Assembly (NCBI GenBank): GCA_916613615.1
Contig: OU744725.1
Location: forward strand, 65,728,575 to 65,792,574
DNA: 64,000 nt
Source of the DNA: Steromphala cineraria
Lineage: Eukaryota > Mollusca > Gastropoda > Trochida > Trochidae
Reading direction: 5' to 3'
Each line of letters begins with the position of its first letter. Position 1 is the first letter of the stretch. The translations under genes and the position numbers were made by a program. Shown in pieces: positions 1 to 26,926 of the stretch. Under the pieces are notes generated by a model. It was given only the letters and a program-made list of their open reading frames with translations. It ran no database searches and was not told the origin of the DNA.

Positions 1-14
1 TCCTATTTCTTCAC

Positions 15-14138
<14,124 letters not shown>

Positions 14139-14679
14139 ATAAATGCCTCAAAGAATTCAATTTTAACCTGAGATAGTTTTCTTTTCAATAATTATTTATT
14201 TTGCCACAATATTTCACGTCTACCCAAAGTCGTTTGGTCCTCGCTAAACCGCTTGGATGCGGTCCGATCGAGTCGGGTGCTTGTCACTGACAGTCGGTCA
14301 CTTTGCCTTTCGGGGGAAGGTAAATAAAATCAGATTAATAAATATAGATGTGTCTTCGTTCAAAGAATATGATATTTCAGTACCACTGACATTTTGCAAG
14401 AATTTGGAAGTGAATTTAAATTTTGTGAACTGATAGCGTATATTGGCGATAACTATTACGGTAAGGTGTTACGAAACTCAGTATCGGTCTGTTGTAATTT
14501 TTAGCGGCCGTAGAGAACTAGAAAATAATCTACGATTGAAACATTTATTTCCTGACAGGAAGATCCCTAATCAAGTATTGTGTAGAATATTTACCAAATT
14601 TGATTATGCGTTTTGATATTAGAAACGAAAACGTCTAAAAAAACGGCGATAATTGTTCGCCAGCCAGTAAAAGTCAAAA

Positions 14680-16740
14680 ACTTATTTAAAAATTGACGAA
14701 AGGTGTATTTAAGTAAAAAAAATAAGTTTCAATGAGGAAGAAAATTAGAAAACTTGTTATGATAGTGGCCTAAACTCAATCAAACAAAATAGGTACATTA
14801 AGTGTTCTGATAAAACAGTTTGACATGACATGAACAAATTTGACTGACTGATAACTGATAACAAGGACTAATCTGACAACCGACAAACCGAAACCCCTTT
14901 CGGAGAAAGACAACTCGACTTTGATTTTTAGTCACGGCGTAGTTTTCGCAACACAACAAAATACTTTGTTACCTTGGCCTAAACTTGTTGACAGAAAACA
15001 CAGATGAAAGGCAAATGCTAAAAGCACAGTTGACAACACAGTCCGAATCATTATGGCCGGAGAATGTAAATAAAACGTGGACAGTAGAACCCTTTAGCTC
15101 TTCCTTGAAACGTGTAATGGCGTAATGGCAGCTTCGGAGTGAATAAATGCATTCGGAATAGCTCGTTTACTCGCCCTCACTCGTTTCGAGGTGCCTTAAT
15201 CAAATATGTTTTTCCGATTGAAAGCATATATATTTTGTATTTTGAAAGAAAATGTTTGCTTTATAATAACTTTTATCAACAATTGAATAAAATAACGTTA
15301 TTGCATTGTTTTGTATACGCTGTACGAGGTAATCTTTTTCAGTAAAATAATGGATGATTTAGGTATATAATAATTATGTTTATTCAAAAGATAATCAAAT
15401 TGTCTTATTGTTGATTCGTGAGGTTTTCATTGAGCTGTCAACGTTTTCAACAAAATCAACGCTGTTTTTAAAAAGCAGGTCATTATATTCATTTTCATTA
15501 ATATCAATAAATGTCCGTGAGTCATGTAGTCGTGGGCGTTTTGCGATGTTAACATCCAGATGTTCTTTAGGTATTTATAGTGGTATATACCTAGCATATG
15601 AAATACTATGATCCATATCATATAAAAACAAACGTTAGTAGAATCTGTTAAAATCGTTTAATTTGTAGGCCTTCATCAAGGTTATAATTACAAATTCATA
15701 TTCAAAATACAAAAAGCAGTTATGGTACCTTAATTTCACAATTATTGTTTGTCGAATGGAGATTTTTATTTTTGGCAGTTTTAAATCAAATTTTACCCCA
15801 AAAATATAATTCTTTAAACACTCTCGTAATTACTGTTAATTGAATCATTTTAAAATTTCATATAAAAAGACATATTTCTATCAAGAGATTTGTGGTTTTT
15901 TTTTCAAAATTTGTTGTGTTTTTATCAATAGGTTTATATTTATAATAGGTAGGTTTATTTCTTAATGAAGAGATACATGTTTATCACCAAAAAAAAAAAT
16001 TGTTCATGAATAGATTTTGTGGGGGTGTATTTTTAGAAAGAAAGAATATTAAAAAGGCGTCTTTATCGGATTCAATCGACCAATATAACGGGTTGTGTTT
16101 TTGTATTCAAGTTCATACCGAATTTCATGGCTGCATAACATGTCTTAGAACATGACATATTATCTTAAAATCAACTTTGCCAAATTGCACCGATCATCAA
16201 TGATAACAATAAGTATAAATTGCTATTGGCACGATTGTATCAAAATCGAGATGTTTGACTGTTTTGAGCCACAAATAAAGCATTTGTCATAAATATTTTA
16301 AAACTTTTTGAAGATTTAGATATTTTCTATTGTAAACAAATGATAAAGGGGTATCTCAAAATTTGTTTTAAAAATCAGAAACTATCTGAATGGTGCAATT
16401 ATAATAATTAAATACTGACCTTCTTTGTTGCATTTTGTCTTTCCTTCACCCGTCATTAACGGTAAATAATCCATATTTTCTCACTATCTATTATCATGAT
16501 TATGAAATTGTTAAAAGGGTCCGCAATATATTTAATCTTTCCTGATATTAATTTACAACACTTCTTAAGCTTTGATATTTTTTAACTTGTGAATTTTTGT
16601 TTTGTGATTTTAAGGTAAATCAACTTCATTTATCAACTTATTCATTTATCACGGAGTGGCTCTTTAATATTCAAGGGATACTTGGTGATTTTAACTTTTT
16701 AACTGTCATGAAATAGTCTTATGAATTGATCTTATGTTTA
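14680..16740. other. AT-rich intergenic stretch, no gene recognised
   Basis: Short chance ORFs only. No exon with convincing borders, protein motif or clear repeat was seen between the TIR segment and the MITE pair. Confidence 0.5.
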
Positions 16741-16741
16741 A

Positions 16742-17100
16742 AGGGGCAGTAGCACGTTTTTAGGGGGAATAAAAGGTGATGCCAGGAAAATGAAAATTAA
16801 TGGTTCCAATTGAAAGACAATGTATTTGAACTAAATGAAGCAGTAATAAATAAACTATATAATGTATACAAGTTTAGCCATGCGATTCCCTTTTCTTACC
16901 CAAAATGAATTAAAGGTGTTCACACAAAATGGCCGCCGATGGATTTTGTGTGAATCTTCATACTTTGTCCTCTTATTATGGATAATTGGTTGGTGTTATA
17001 AGATTTTTGACACTTTCAAAATAATACATTTAGCATTAACGTACAATTATCAGTGAAAAGTTTAAAATATTAAATTATCAAAAAACGTGCTACTGCCCCT
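16742..17100 (-). mobile_element. TTAA MITE, copy 2
   Basis: Bounded by AGGGGCAGTAGCACG and CGTGCTACTGCCCCT, with TTAA at 16738-16741 and 17101-17104. It is the same family as 4824-5179 in the opposite orientation (interior AAGGTGTTCACACAAAATGG here). The right-hand TTAA is shared with the next copy. Confidence 0.8.
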
Positions 17101-17104
17101 TTAA

Positions 17105-17459
17105 AGGGGCAGTAGCTCGTTTTTAGGGGAATATAAGGTTATGTCAGGAAAATGCAAATTAATGGTTCCAAATGAAAGACAATGTGTTTCAAGTAAATGG
17201 AGCAGTAATAACTCAAATACATAACGTAAAGTTTAGCCATGCGATTCCTTTTTCTTACACAAAATGAATTAAAGGTGTTCACACAAAATGGCGTCCAATG
17301 GATTTTATGTGAATCTTCATACTTTTTCCTTTGATTATGGATGATTGGCTTGTCTAATGAGATTTTTGAAACTGTCAAGATAATACATCAAGCGTTAACT
17401 TACAATTATCAGTGAAAATTTTAAAATATAAAATTATCAAAAAACGTGCTACTGCCCCT
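17105..17459 (-). mobile_element. TTAA MITE, copy 3, abutting copy 2
   Basis: AGGGGCAGTAGCTCG ... CGTGCTACTGCCCCT, with TTAA at 17101-17104 (shared) and 17460-17463. Head-to-tail with copy 2 with a single TTAA between them. One copy evidently used the TTAA at the end of the other as its target. Confidence 0.8.
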
Positions 17460-17770
17460 TTAACGCATGACTTTAACAGTCATACGTCAAATTTGCCAGA
17501 ATAAAATTTAAGAAACGTTCTCTGTTTGTCTATATCAACATTGCTATTTGGTTACGGTAACCAAATACAATACCTTTGTTTTGTCACTATTTTGTTTACC
17601 GATTTCCTTCAAAGTATGCTTTTCAGCAACGATCATCAATTTCGATTAGATATTAAAATGACACCCTTAATAGCGTTTGGACAATGCGACTCACGGAGTG
17701 TGTTTGTAAATATCCGAAACAACATCTTGAGATTTACTATTGTAGCAGCAGAGAACAAGCACGATTTCTT

Positions 17771-20700
17771 TTCTAGTGCCTGACAAGATTATTTCTTTCT
17801 AGTGCCTGACAAGATTATTTCTTTCTAGTGCCTGACAAGATTAGTTCTTTCCAGTGCCTGACAAGATTATTTCTTTCTAGTGCCTGACAAGATTATTTCT
17901 TTCTAGTGCACGGGCAAGATTATTTCTTTCTAGTGCCTGACAAGATTATTTCTGTCTAGTGCCTGACAAGATTAGTTCTTTCTAGTGCCTGACAAGATTA
18001 GTTCTTTCTAGTGCCTGACAAGATTATTTCTTTCTAGTGCCTGACAAGATTAGTTCTTTCTAGTGCCTGAAAAGATTATTTCTTTCTAGTGCCTGACAAG
18101 ATTAGTTCTTTCTAGTGCCTGACAAGATTAGTTCTTTCTAGTGCCTGACAAGATTAGTTCTTTCTAGTGCCTGACAAGATTATTTCTTTCTAGTGCCTGA
18201 CAAGATTATTTCTTTCTAGTGCACGGGCAAGATTTCTTTCTAGTGCCTGACAAGATTATTTCTTTCTAGTGCACGGGCAAGATTTCTTTCTAGTGCCTGA
18301 CAAGATTATTTCTTTCTAGTGCACGGGCAAGATTTCTTTCTAGTGCCTGACAAGATTATTTCTTTCTAGTGCACGGGCAATATTTCTTTCTAGTGCCTGA
18401 CAAGATTATTTCTTTCTAGTGCACGGGCAAGATTTCTTTCTAGTGCCTGACAAGATTATTTCTTTCTAGTGCACGGGCAAGATTTCTTTCTAGTGCCTGA
18501 CAAGATTATTTCTTTCTAGTGCTTTGGGCAAGATTTCTTTCTAGTGCCTGACAAGATTATTTCTTTCTAGTGCACGGGCAAGATTTCTTTCTAGTGCCTG
18601 ACAAGATTATTTCTTTCTAGTGCACGGGCAAGATTTCTTTCTAGTGCCTGACAAGATTATTTCTTTCTAGTGCACGGGCAAGATTTCTTTCTAGTGCCTG
18701 ACAAGATTATTTCTGTCTAGTGCACGGGCAAGATGTCTTTCTAGTGCCTGACAAGATTATTTCTGTCTAGTGCACGGGCAAGATGTCTTTCTAGTGCCTG
18801 ACAAGATTATTTCTGTCTAGTGCACGGGCAAGATGTCTTTCTAGTGCCTGACAGATTATTTCTGTCTAGTGCACGGGCAAGATGTCTTTCTAGTGCCTGA
18901 CAAGATTATTTCTGTCTAGTGCACGGGCAAGATGTCTTTCTAGTGCCTGACAAGATTATTTCTGTCTAGTGCACGGGCAAGATGTCTTTCTAGTGCCTGA
19001 CAAGATTATTTCTGTCTAGTGCACGGGCAAGATGTCTTTCTAGTGCCTGACAAGATTATTTCTGTCTAGTGCACGGGCAAGATGTCTTTCTACTGCCTGA
19101 CAAGATTATTTCTGTCTAGTGCCTGACAAGATTAGTTCTTTCTAGTGCCTGACAAGATTATTTCTTTCTAGTGCCTGACAAGATTATTTCTTTCTAGTGC
19201 CTGACAAGATGTCTTTCTAGTGCCTGACAAGATTATTTCTGTCTAGTACAAGGGCAAGATGTCTTTCTAGTGCCTGACAAGATTATTTCTGTCTAGTGCA
19301 CGGGCAAGATGTCTTTCTAGTGCCTGACAAGATTATTTCTGTCTAGTGCACGGGCAAGATGTCTTTCTAGTGCCTGACAAGATTGTTTCTGTCTAGTGCC
19401 TGACAAGATTAGTTCTTTCTAGTGCCTGACAAGATTATTTCTTTCTAGTGCCTGACAAGATTATTTCTGTCTAGTGCCTGACAAGATGTCTTTCTAGTGC
19501 CTGACAAGATTATTTCTTTCTAGTGCCTGACAAGATGTCTTTCTAGTGCCTGACAAGATTATTTCTTTCTAGTGCCTGACAAGATTATTTCTTTCTAGTG
19601 CCTGACAAGATTATTTCTTTCTAGTGCCTGACAAGATGTCTTTCTAGTGCCTGACAAGATTATTTCTTTCTAGTGCCTGACAAGATGTCTTTCTAGTGCC
19701 TGACAAGATTATTTCTTTCTAGTGCCTGACAAGATTATTTCTTTCTAGTGCCTGACAAGATTATTTCTTTCTAGTGCCTGACAAGATGTCTTTCTAGTGC
19801 CTGACAAGATTATTTCTTTCTAGTGCCTGACAAGATGTCTTTCTAGTGCCTGACAAGATTATTTCTTTCTAGTGCCTGACAAGATTATTTCTTTCTAGTG
19901 CCTGACAAGATTATTTCTTTCTAGTGCCTGACAAGATGTCTTTCTAGTGCCTGACAAGATTATTTCTTTCTAGTGCCTGACAAGATGTCTTTCTAGTGCC
20001 TGACAAGATTATTTCTTTCTAGTGCCTGACAAGATTATTTCTTTCTAGTGCCTGACAAGATTATTTCTTTCTAGTGCCTGACAAGATTATTTCTTTCTAG
20101 TGCCTGACAAGATTATTTCTGTCTAGTGCACGGGCAAGATGTCTTTCTAGTGCCTGACAAGATTATTTCTGTCTAGTGCACGGGCAAGATGTCTTTCTAG
20201 TGCCTGACAAGATTATTTCTGTCTAGTGCACGGGCAAGATGTCTTTCTAGTGCCTGACAAGATTATTTCTGTCTAGTGCCTGACAAGATTAGTTCTTTCT
20301 AGTGCCTGACAAGATTATTTCTTTCTAGTGCCTGACAAGATTATTTCTGTCTAGTGCCTGACAAGATGTCTTTCTAGTGCCTGACAAGATTATTTTTTTC
20401 TAGTGCCTGACAAGATGTCTTTCTAGTGCCTGACAAGATTATTTCTGTCTAGTACAAGGGCAAGATGTCTTTCTAGTGCCTGACAAGATTATTTCTTTCT
20501 AGTGCCTGACAAGATTATTTCTTTCTAGTGCCTGACAAGATTATTTCTGTCTAGTGCACGGGCAAGATGTCTTTCTAGTGCCTGACAAGATTATTTCTGT
20601 CTAGTGCACGGGCAAGATGTCTTTCTAGTGCCTGACAAGATTATTTCTGTCTAGTGCCTGACAAGATTAATTCTTTCTAGTGCCTGACAAGATTATTTCT

Positions 20701-21028
20701 TTCTAGTGCCTGACAAGATTATTTCTGTCTAGTGCCTGACAAGATGTCTTTCTAGTGCCTGACAAGATTATTTCTTTCTAGTGCCTGACAAGATGTCTTT
20801 CTAGTGCCTGACAAGATTATTTCTTTCTAGTGCCTGACAAGATGTCTTTCTAGTGCCTGACAAGATTATTTCTGTCTAGTACAAGGGCAAGATTTCTTTC
20901 TAGTGCCTGACAAGATTATTTCTGTCTAGTACAAGGGCAAGATTTCTTTCTAGTGCCTGACAAGATTATTTCTGTCTAGTACAAGGGCAAGATTTCTTTC
21001 TAGTGCCTGACAAGATTATTTCTTTCTA
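17771..21028. repeat. 3.26-kb satellite with nested higher-order repeats
   Basis: An uninterrupted array built from three monomer types: A, 26 bp (TAGTGCCTGACAAGATTATT + TCTTTC); B, 24 bp (TAGTGCACGGGCAAGATTTC + TTTC, or GATGTC form); C, 23 bp (TAGTGCCTGACAAGATGTCT + TTC). From about 18190 to 19090 an A-B dimer of 50 bp repeats. From about 19490 to 20090 a C-A-C-A-A-A hexamer of 150 bp repeats about four times. Variant monomers with ACAAGGGCAAGAT occur near both 19246 and 20870-21000. Frames are closed by TAG in each monomer on the plus strand. It is non-coding, with no spacers. Confidence 0.95.
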
Positions 21029-21149
21029 AAGCACTACCAATATGACTTGAAGGACTTGAAGCATTTTTTGTTTCCTTTGTAATTTGTCAAATTTTTCATT
21101 TAGAATAATTTTGTTCTCAATATTTAGTTTAAGCGCAAAACATCTCATT

Positions 21150-22920
21150 ACACGACAGGGAGATATATTATCTATGATGTTATGGATTATACTGAGACTT
21201 TCCAGATCCCAGGTCTTTTGTTAATGATAGACTTTGAGGAGGCTTTTGATTCAGTGGATCGAAATTTTATAATGAATGTCCTTAATTTTTTAAATTTTGG
21301 ACCCTGTTTTAAAAAATGGATTTAATTTCTACTGCATGACATAGAATCATGTGTACTTGTAAATGGATTTGGAAGTTCCTTTTTTAAGATAACAAGAGGT
21401 TGCAGACAAGGAGATCCATTTTCACCATATTTATTCATCCTATGTGTAGAAATGATGGCACTGTTAATAAGAAGAGATAAAAGGATAAAGGGTATTAAGA
21501 TTGGGAATATTGAAAGTATTTTGGCTCAATTTGCAGATGATACAACTTTGACTTTAGATGGAACAGAAAAATGCCTACATGCAGTCTTAAATGTTTTAGT
21601 TTTTTTTGCAAGGTTTTCTGGACTTAAAGTTAACACTGAGAAAACTAGATTGATATGGATAGGATCTAAAAAAAGATCTAGATAAAGCTTTGTAAGGGGT
21701 ACAATCTTGACTGGACACAATCAGACTTTAAGCTGTGAGGCATCAGGTTTGATGTAGATTTAGAAGCAATGATACATATAAATTACTCTGAAAAAATAGA
21801 AAGAATAGAGAATGAGATGAAACTTTGGGAACTAAGATTGCTAACACCTATGGTTAGAAATGTTGTGTTGAAATCCCTATTGCTATCAAAACTTAATCAT
21901 CTCTTTTCATCTTTACCTATAAGGAGGATTTAATTCAATCATTTCAGAAGAGATGCTTTGAGTTTATTTGGAAGGGGGAAAGGGATAGAATAAACAGGAG
22001 TATTATTACATCTACAGTGAAATATGGGGGAATTAATGTTCCAATTATAAAAAAATATTATCAAATCTCAAAAACCTATCATGGATGAAAAGATTGCTCT
22101 GCAATGATTCTAATTGGACTGATAATGCAAAACTTTGTTTTCCAAATATTGAGAGACTTTGGTCTGCTGATGGTAAATATATAAGTAAAACAATACTACT
22201 CACTATTTCAAATAGATCTTGGAAAGATGTAGTAGAAGCCTGGTCGGATTATTTGATAATATGCTATCAAAATGAGAACTCAAATACTGATGTTCTTAAC
22301 CAATCGTTTTGGCATAATAGTAATATTATGATTGGTGAACAAACAATATATTTTAAAACTTGGGGGAAAAAAGGGAGTTGAGAAATATTATTAATGACGA
22401 TGGAAATATATTTACTTTGGAACAATTAAATGATAAATATGATATAGATGTTAGTTTTCTTACATATCAAGGTGTTAAGAGAAGACTGATTCTATTTTTG
22501 AAAAAGAAGAACTTTTTTTTTTGGACAAGTGTATAAAAACATATGCATATAATCGTATTTTGCCATACACTATTTCAAGGATAACCAATACTAAAAAGTT
22601 GTACATATTACTATGCCAATTGACCTTTGTTAAATCTAACGGCCATTTGAGATGGGAATATTTATTTAACAGGGTGTTCCAACAACATGAATGGAAAAAT
22701 ATACACTTGATGGCAAATAGATGAATCCAAAATGTAAACTTGAAATGGTTTCAGTATAAAAAAATTAATGGTATCTTGACAACAAATGATTTTCTTTACA
22801 AAATAGGGTATATTGATTCACCTTTTTGCTCTTTCTGTAACCATACCTGAAAGTGTTATCCATTTACTTTGTGATTGTATTCATTCTACGAAAGTGTGGG
22901 AATGGTTCAGTATGCATCTG
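21150..22920 (+). pseudogene. Decayed LINE reverse transcriptase and C-terminal region
   Basis: Conceptual reading gives RT motif A (LLMIDFEEAFDSVDR), motif B (RGCRQGDPFSPYLF) and motif C (FADDTTL), then a connection region (GGINVP..., WMKRLLCNDSNW, FWHNSNIMIG). It ends in a broken zinc-knuckle region (SFCNHT...HLLCDC). In-frame stops (TAA at 21322) and frameshifts split it into pieces at 21452-21685, 22085-22381, 22521-22724 and 22813-22920. The style resembles L1/Tx1-type non-LTR elements. It starts about 120 bp after the satellite. Confidence 0.8.
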
Positions 22921-23418
22921 TGTGATATTTCGATTATCTTATTTGTTAGATTTTTACTAGATGTTTCAATATCTGATGATACAAGATCTTCAGTAATCTC
23001 ACCTCCGCATTGTCTAGAAAACTCTTCCCAGTTAGCTGATCTGAACTTCCATCGAGGGATGCGACATGAAGAAGTTCTAAGTGGAGTGAAATATACTTGA
23101 GTGTACGTATACTGGGAAATGATCACTGCCTAGAGTATCTTCTTGGAATACATCCCACTCACATTTTGCAGATAAGGGAGCTGTTACAAGGGTGAGGTCC
23201 AATACAGAGTAGGTTAGATTACTCACATTAACACGAGTTGCCTTTCCCTTATTAAGAACTACTAAATCAGATTCGTCAATAAAAATCTCAATGATTGACC
23301 CAGCCAAATCCGCCTTTTTGCAACCCCACATCTCATGATGGCTATTGAAATCTCCACAGATGACATAAGGACCTTCTGCATTTTCCATCATTTTCTTATA
23401 GTCAATGACTGTAAACAT
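22905..23418 (-). pseudogene. LINE endonuclease-domain fragment
   Basis: The minus-strand frame 23418-23077 contains GDFNSHHEMWG, DLVVLNKGKATR, VLDLTLV and LGSDHFPVYV, the conserved blocks of the APE-type endonuclease of non-LTR retrotransposons. The protein continues in another frame to about 22905 (PRWKFRSANWEEFSRQCGGE), the usual linker after the endonuclease, so one frameshift separates them. The RT is missing. It abuts the plus-strand LINE fragment tail to tail. Confidence 0.8.
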
Positions 23419-23426
23419 GCTATCAG

Positions 23427-23482
23427 GAGTTACTTCCCTTGGTTAATACGTTATAGGAGTTACTTCCCTTTGTTAATACGTT
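23427..23482 (+). repeat. Two short direct repeats
   Basis: GGAGTTACTTCCCTTGGTTA and GGAGTTACTTCCCTTTGTTA stand about 28 bp apart, each followed by ATACGTT. Function unknown. Confidence 0.55.
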
Positions 23483-24229
23483 TAGTACGTATAACCATTT
23501 ATAGTCTCAAATGTCGACAAATTACAATTTTCAAACGAGGAAAACTAAAAGTGTGTTTCTATCAAGACTGATTCAAGAGGACCTAAGTTTTGATTACCGT
23601 AATTGTCTTCTTGAAACTTGAGAGAAACTGATCTGAATAAAATTTCTAAACTGAAGCTTTGAAAAAATGAAGTTAGGCATACAACCCAATAACTTAAAAC
23701 ACCGTGCACGGCATCGTTATGAAGAACAGACAGATTTATTGATGACAACGTATTTATTGTGAAAATCACGACGTTTTATCAGGCGGGATCTTCAAATTGA
23801 AACATAAATTTGCCACATATTTAAAGTTTGTTGAAATTGACTATTTATCTTAAGAAGGTCTGATAAAATTCTTCTGATTAACACTGTGGACAGTGGTTCT
23901 TTCAATTTAAATTATTCCATCTTGAAAATTACCAGTAATGAGTGACTTAAGTGATACTGACATGGAATCGATGCGAAGTAACGAAGATGTGAATGGCAGA
24001 AATCAGCCACCATACTTTGAACAGAACTATATCCATATAAAACTGCATACAAGGTAAAAAACACTTTTAAATGATGTTTAGTCATCGGTGATCTAACGTT
24101 ACAGTAAGATGAGGTTACAAAGTGAACATAAATTTACTAGGTATCTTTCTAAAGGATGTCATTTGGGATGTGAACGTTATTGAAACTGCATTATTAAAGA
24201 ATAAAATAATAATAGAAGAACAAATAAGA

Positions 24230-25170
24230 AACTAGATTAGCGTTTGCGGGACACCGCCAAAGCAGAGCAGCCCGAAACTTTGGGTTTCGCCTTACCCTGT
24301 TCCGCCTTTTACAGGCCTCACCAAATTGGGCATTTTCTCGTGACCTTGACCATTGACACTCAAGATCACACAATCAATGAACACATTCCATTGAGTATAA
24401 CAATAATGTAATGAATTATAGTGTTTAATGTTAAAATGATCCATTTTCTCCATATATGTTGACCTTGCTGGGACCATGACCTTCGACAGTTCGTACCCAA
24501 AACTTTTTGAAAATTGTGTAATTCTCAAGAGATGATAATTATATACAAAATCTAAACTCCATATCACAAAAACCTTTCAAGTTATTGTGTTTACAAGGAA
24601 TTTTGTAGTGACTTCATAACTCGTGACCTTGACCTTTGACCTTGAAAGTGAACATGTCATAATGATTCCCTGGAAGTGTTAACATTTAGACATGTTCAAG
24701 AGTTCTGAAAAGCTAAATGGGATAAAGTCATTTTCAAATTAGGTGCACATTGCAATAACTCATATCTCATGACCTTGACCTTCAAGGTCACACACTCATT
24801 GATGACTTTTTATTGAGTTTAACAATCATGTATTGATTAAAAGTGTTCATAGTTAAAATAAAGCATTTTCGCTAAACCATGCTAAAGTCATGACCTTGCT
24901 GTGACCTTGACCTTTGACGGATTGTAGCCGAAAGCTTTTCAAGTTATCGCGTTTACAAGGGATTCTTAGAGTGATGACGTAGCTCGTGAACTTGACCTTT
25001 GACCTTGAAAGTGAACGTGTCAAAATCGTTCCCCCGAGGTATGAGTAGTAAGTTATGAATAAGAGTTCTGGAAAACTTAGTGGAAAAAAGTTATAGCTTG
25101 TAATACGAGTGCGGCGGCGGCGGCGGTTGAAACTTCACAAAAACTGATAGCAGCCCCGTCTATGACGGGG
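24230..25170. repeat. GACCTTGACC-type repeat with terminal hairpin
   Basis: Two units about 363 bp apart (CTTGAAAGTGAAC at 24641 and 25004) each contain runs such as TGACCTTGACCTTTGACC. The segment ends with a GCGGCGGCGG tract and a near-perfect hairpin AGCAGCCCCGTC-TAT-GACGGGGCTGCT (about 25148-25174). The left side has GCAGAGCAGCCCGAAACTTT. Family knowledge: such nuclear-receptor-like GACCTTGACC repeats are common in bivalve genomes. Probably a non-autonomous element. Confidence 0.55.
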
Positions 25171-25411
25171 CTGCTATTAAATGTGTTACACTTTTCATCA
25201 AATCTATCTCAATTCACAAATTCACAATATCTACTGTTGGTGAAGGAGAAAGGGCGTGTTTTCATGCCGCCTTACGGTAATCCGTTCTTTGCTTTTACGC
25301 AATTGAATAAAACTAATTTATGTAGTAAACTATGCCAGATATGAAAATATTAAGTAAAATTTACAAATATTTTGCGCTACCCCCATTCTATAAGGGGAAA
25401 CTGAATTCCAG

Positions 25412-25450
25412 CTATAATTGACTTATTCTGTGTGTCTCATACATTCTGGC
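25412..25450 (-). other. Alternative last exon of the anoctamin gene (candidate)
   Basis: A strong acceptor (cccacttctctttcag) precedes a 13-codon frame ARMYETHRISQL and a stop TAG. It is phase-0 compatible with exon 17 of the anoctamin gene. It competes with the candidate at 26858-26926. Confidence 0.25.
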
Positions 25451-26015
25451 CTGAAAGAGAAGTGGGACTCTTAATTCCATCCATTTCATTGGAGAGGTCC
25501 ACATTCAAAAGAGGCGCCGACATTTTGATGATGAAACTTTGTGACTTCAATGATACAGAGAGCAGCATAATTTATATGTATTGGTATTTCAATGTCTTCA
25601 AATTTTCTTCTTATTGTTGTCTTCATTCATGAACAATTCTCGAGTTTGGAATCTTTCCTGGAACAAACAGAAATTTATGTGATGTTTAAGTGAGGAAATA
25701 TTATATAGCTTAAATTCAAACTTACATTATTTCATTCATTTCTATCATTACGGACAATGTTCTACGTAATGCCACCAAAAGACATCAGGTTGACTATATG
25801 CTTAATTTAAGAACCACTCCGTGAGATTCAGCACATGTTTTCTTTGATTCTGACGTAAATGACATAATTCATGATAAAAGTTCAATATATCTCACAATTG
25901 TATCCCCCGAACGGCAAATATATGATACATATTTGTTTCCAATGAAAATCTTAAAACTGTCATATATTCGGGGACGCTAAATTCACACGTTCATGTAACA
26001 TAGAGGATATCTGTC

Positions 26016-26152
26016 TTTTCTTGACTAATACCATGTTTATCTCATCGAGTGAGGTAGAAAGGTTATATTTTCACGAGTGGCGTAGCCACGAGTCAATTAA
26101 AATATGTAACTTTTCTACCTCACGAGATGAGATAAACATGGTATCTGTCAAG
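26016..26152. repeat. Near-perfect palindrome (hairpin MITE)
   Basis: Left arm TACCATGTTTATCTCATCGA continues to GAGGTAGAAA. The right arm is its reverse complement (TTTCTACCTCACGAGATGAG then ATAAACATGGTA). Arms are about 45 bp with few mismatches and are extended by TTCTTGAC/GTCAAGAA outside. The loop itself contains GTGGC/GCCAC. Confidence 0.75.
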
Positions 26153-26857
26153 AATTGACGGATATTCTATTTATTATATGATTTTACCATTGTAATTACG
26201 TCAGAAAAGGGTCATTTTCACGCCGAGCGGCCGCTAGGAACAGCCCGTCATCACAGTAACACTGTGACGTCATAAGCCAATTCGCCGCGTGAGACCATTG
26301 CTTTATGACGTCAAATTATATCTTATATCACCGTTCGCAGTGAAAATATAAGTTATTTTCACTGTAGCTTGATAGACAGTTTATTTCACTGATAAATCCC
26401 AGTATTTCACTGCTCGCCATATAATAAAAGAATATATTAGTTGTATAACCTATCAAACATGAACTTGTAACTGACATTCTCACTGCTTTTTTTAAGTTTC
26501 CAATTTTACGTCAAACCCTCCTGTTCACTGTACCAAAGGTGATGCTGGTAACGGACGTTACCGACATCCCAAGATGGCGGAAGGAAAGGTCGCTTCGCGA
26601 GTATTTTACATGATTTAACAGTTTTCTATGTGTTCTTAATCAATCTTCTATTGCACACAGGTCTTTGGTGGTGTAAATGGATTTGATCCACTGAATTTGA
26701 ATATTAAAGTCCACGTCTTATGAAATGAGCAACTTAAAAATCGCTCAGGGATAATGGAAACTTCAAATCTGGATGTTGGTAACGTATCTTGTTATGAAGT
26801 GAATGATGCTGGTAACGACAAACCAGTGTTGATTACTTTATCTGCAGTTTTCTTAAA

Positions 26858-26926
26858 TCACCTTAGGTACAGTGCTGTTGTCACTATTCGGCGAGACAGC
26901 AGTCGATACTTCTCGATCAGATGATA
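26858..26926 (-). other. Candidate last exon of the anoctamin gene
   Basis: After a weak acceptor (ctctatcaatag) the phase-0 frame reads YHLIEKYRLLSRRIV... for 22 residues to a TGA at 26858-26860. Basic, Glu-Lys-Tyr-containing tails follow the last membrane helix in many anoctamins, but the match is not specific. It lies only 170 bp from exon 17. Confidence 0.3.

Noticed and set aside
17771..21028. CRISPR-like or protein-repeat array
   Set aside because: There are no spacers; all units are variants of one monomer, unit lengths are not multiples of three, and stops occur in each unit. The genome is eukaryotic.
23939..24040. ATG-led plus-strand reading MSDLSDTDMESMRSNEDV
   Set aside because: The frame stops after 33 codons and no consistent splice donor with downstream exon was found.
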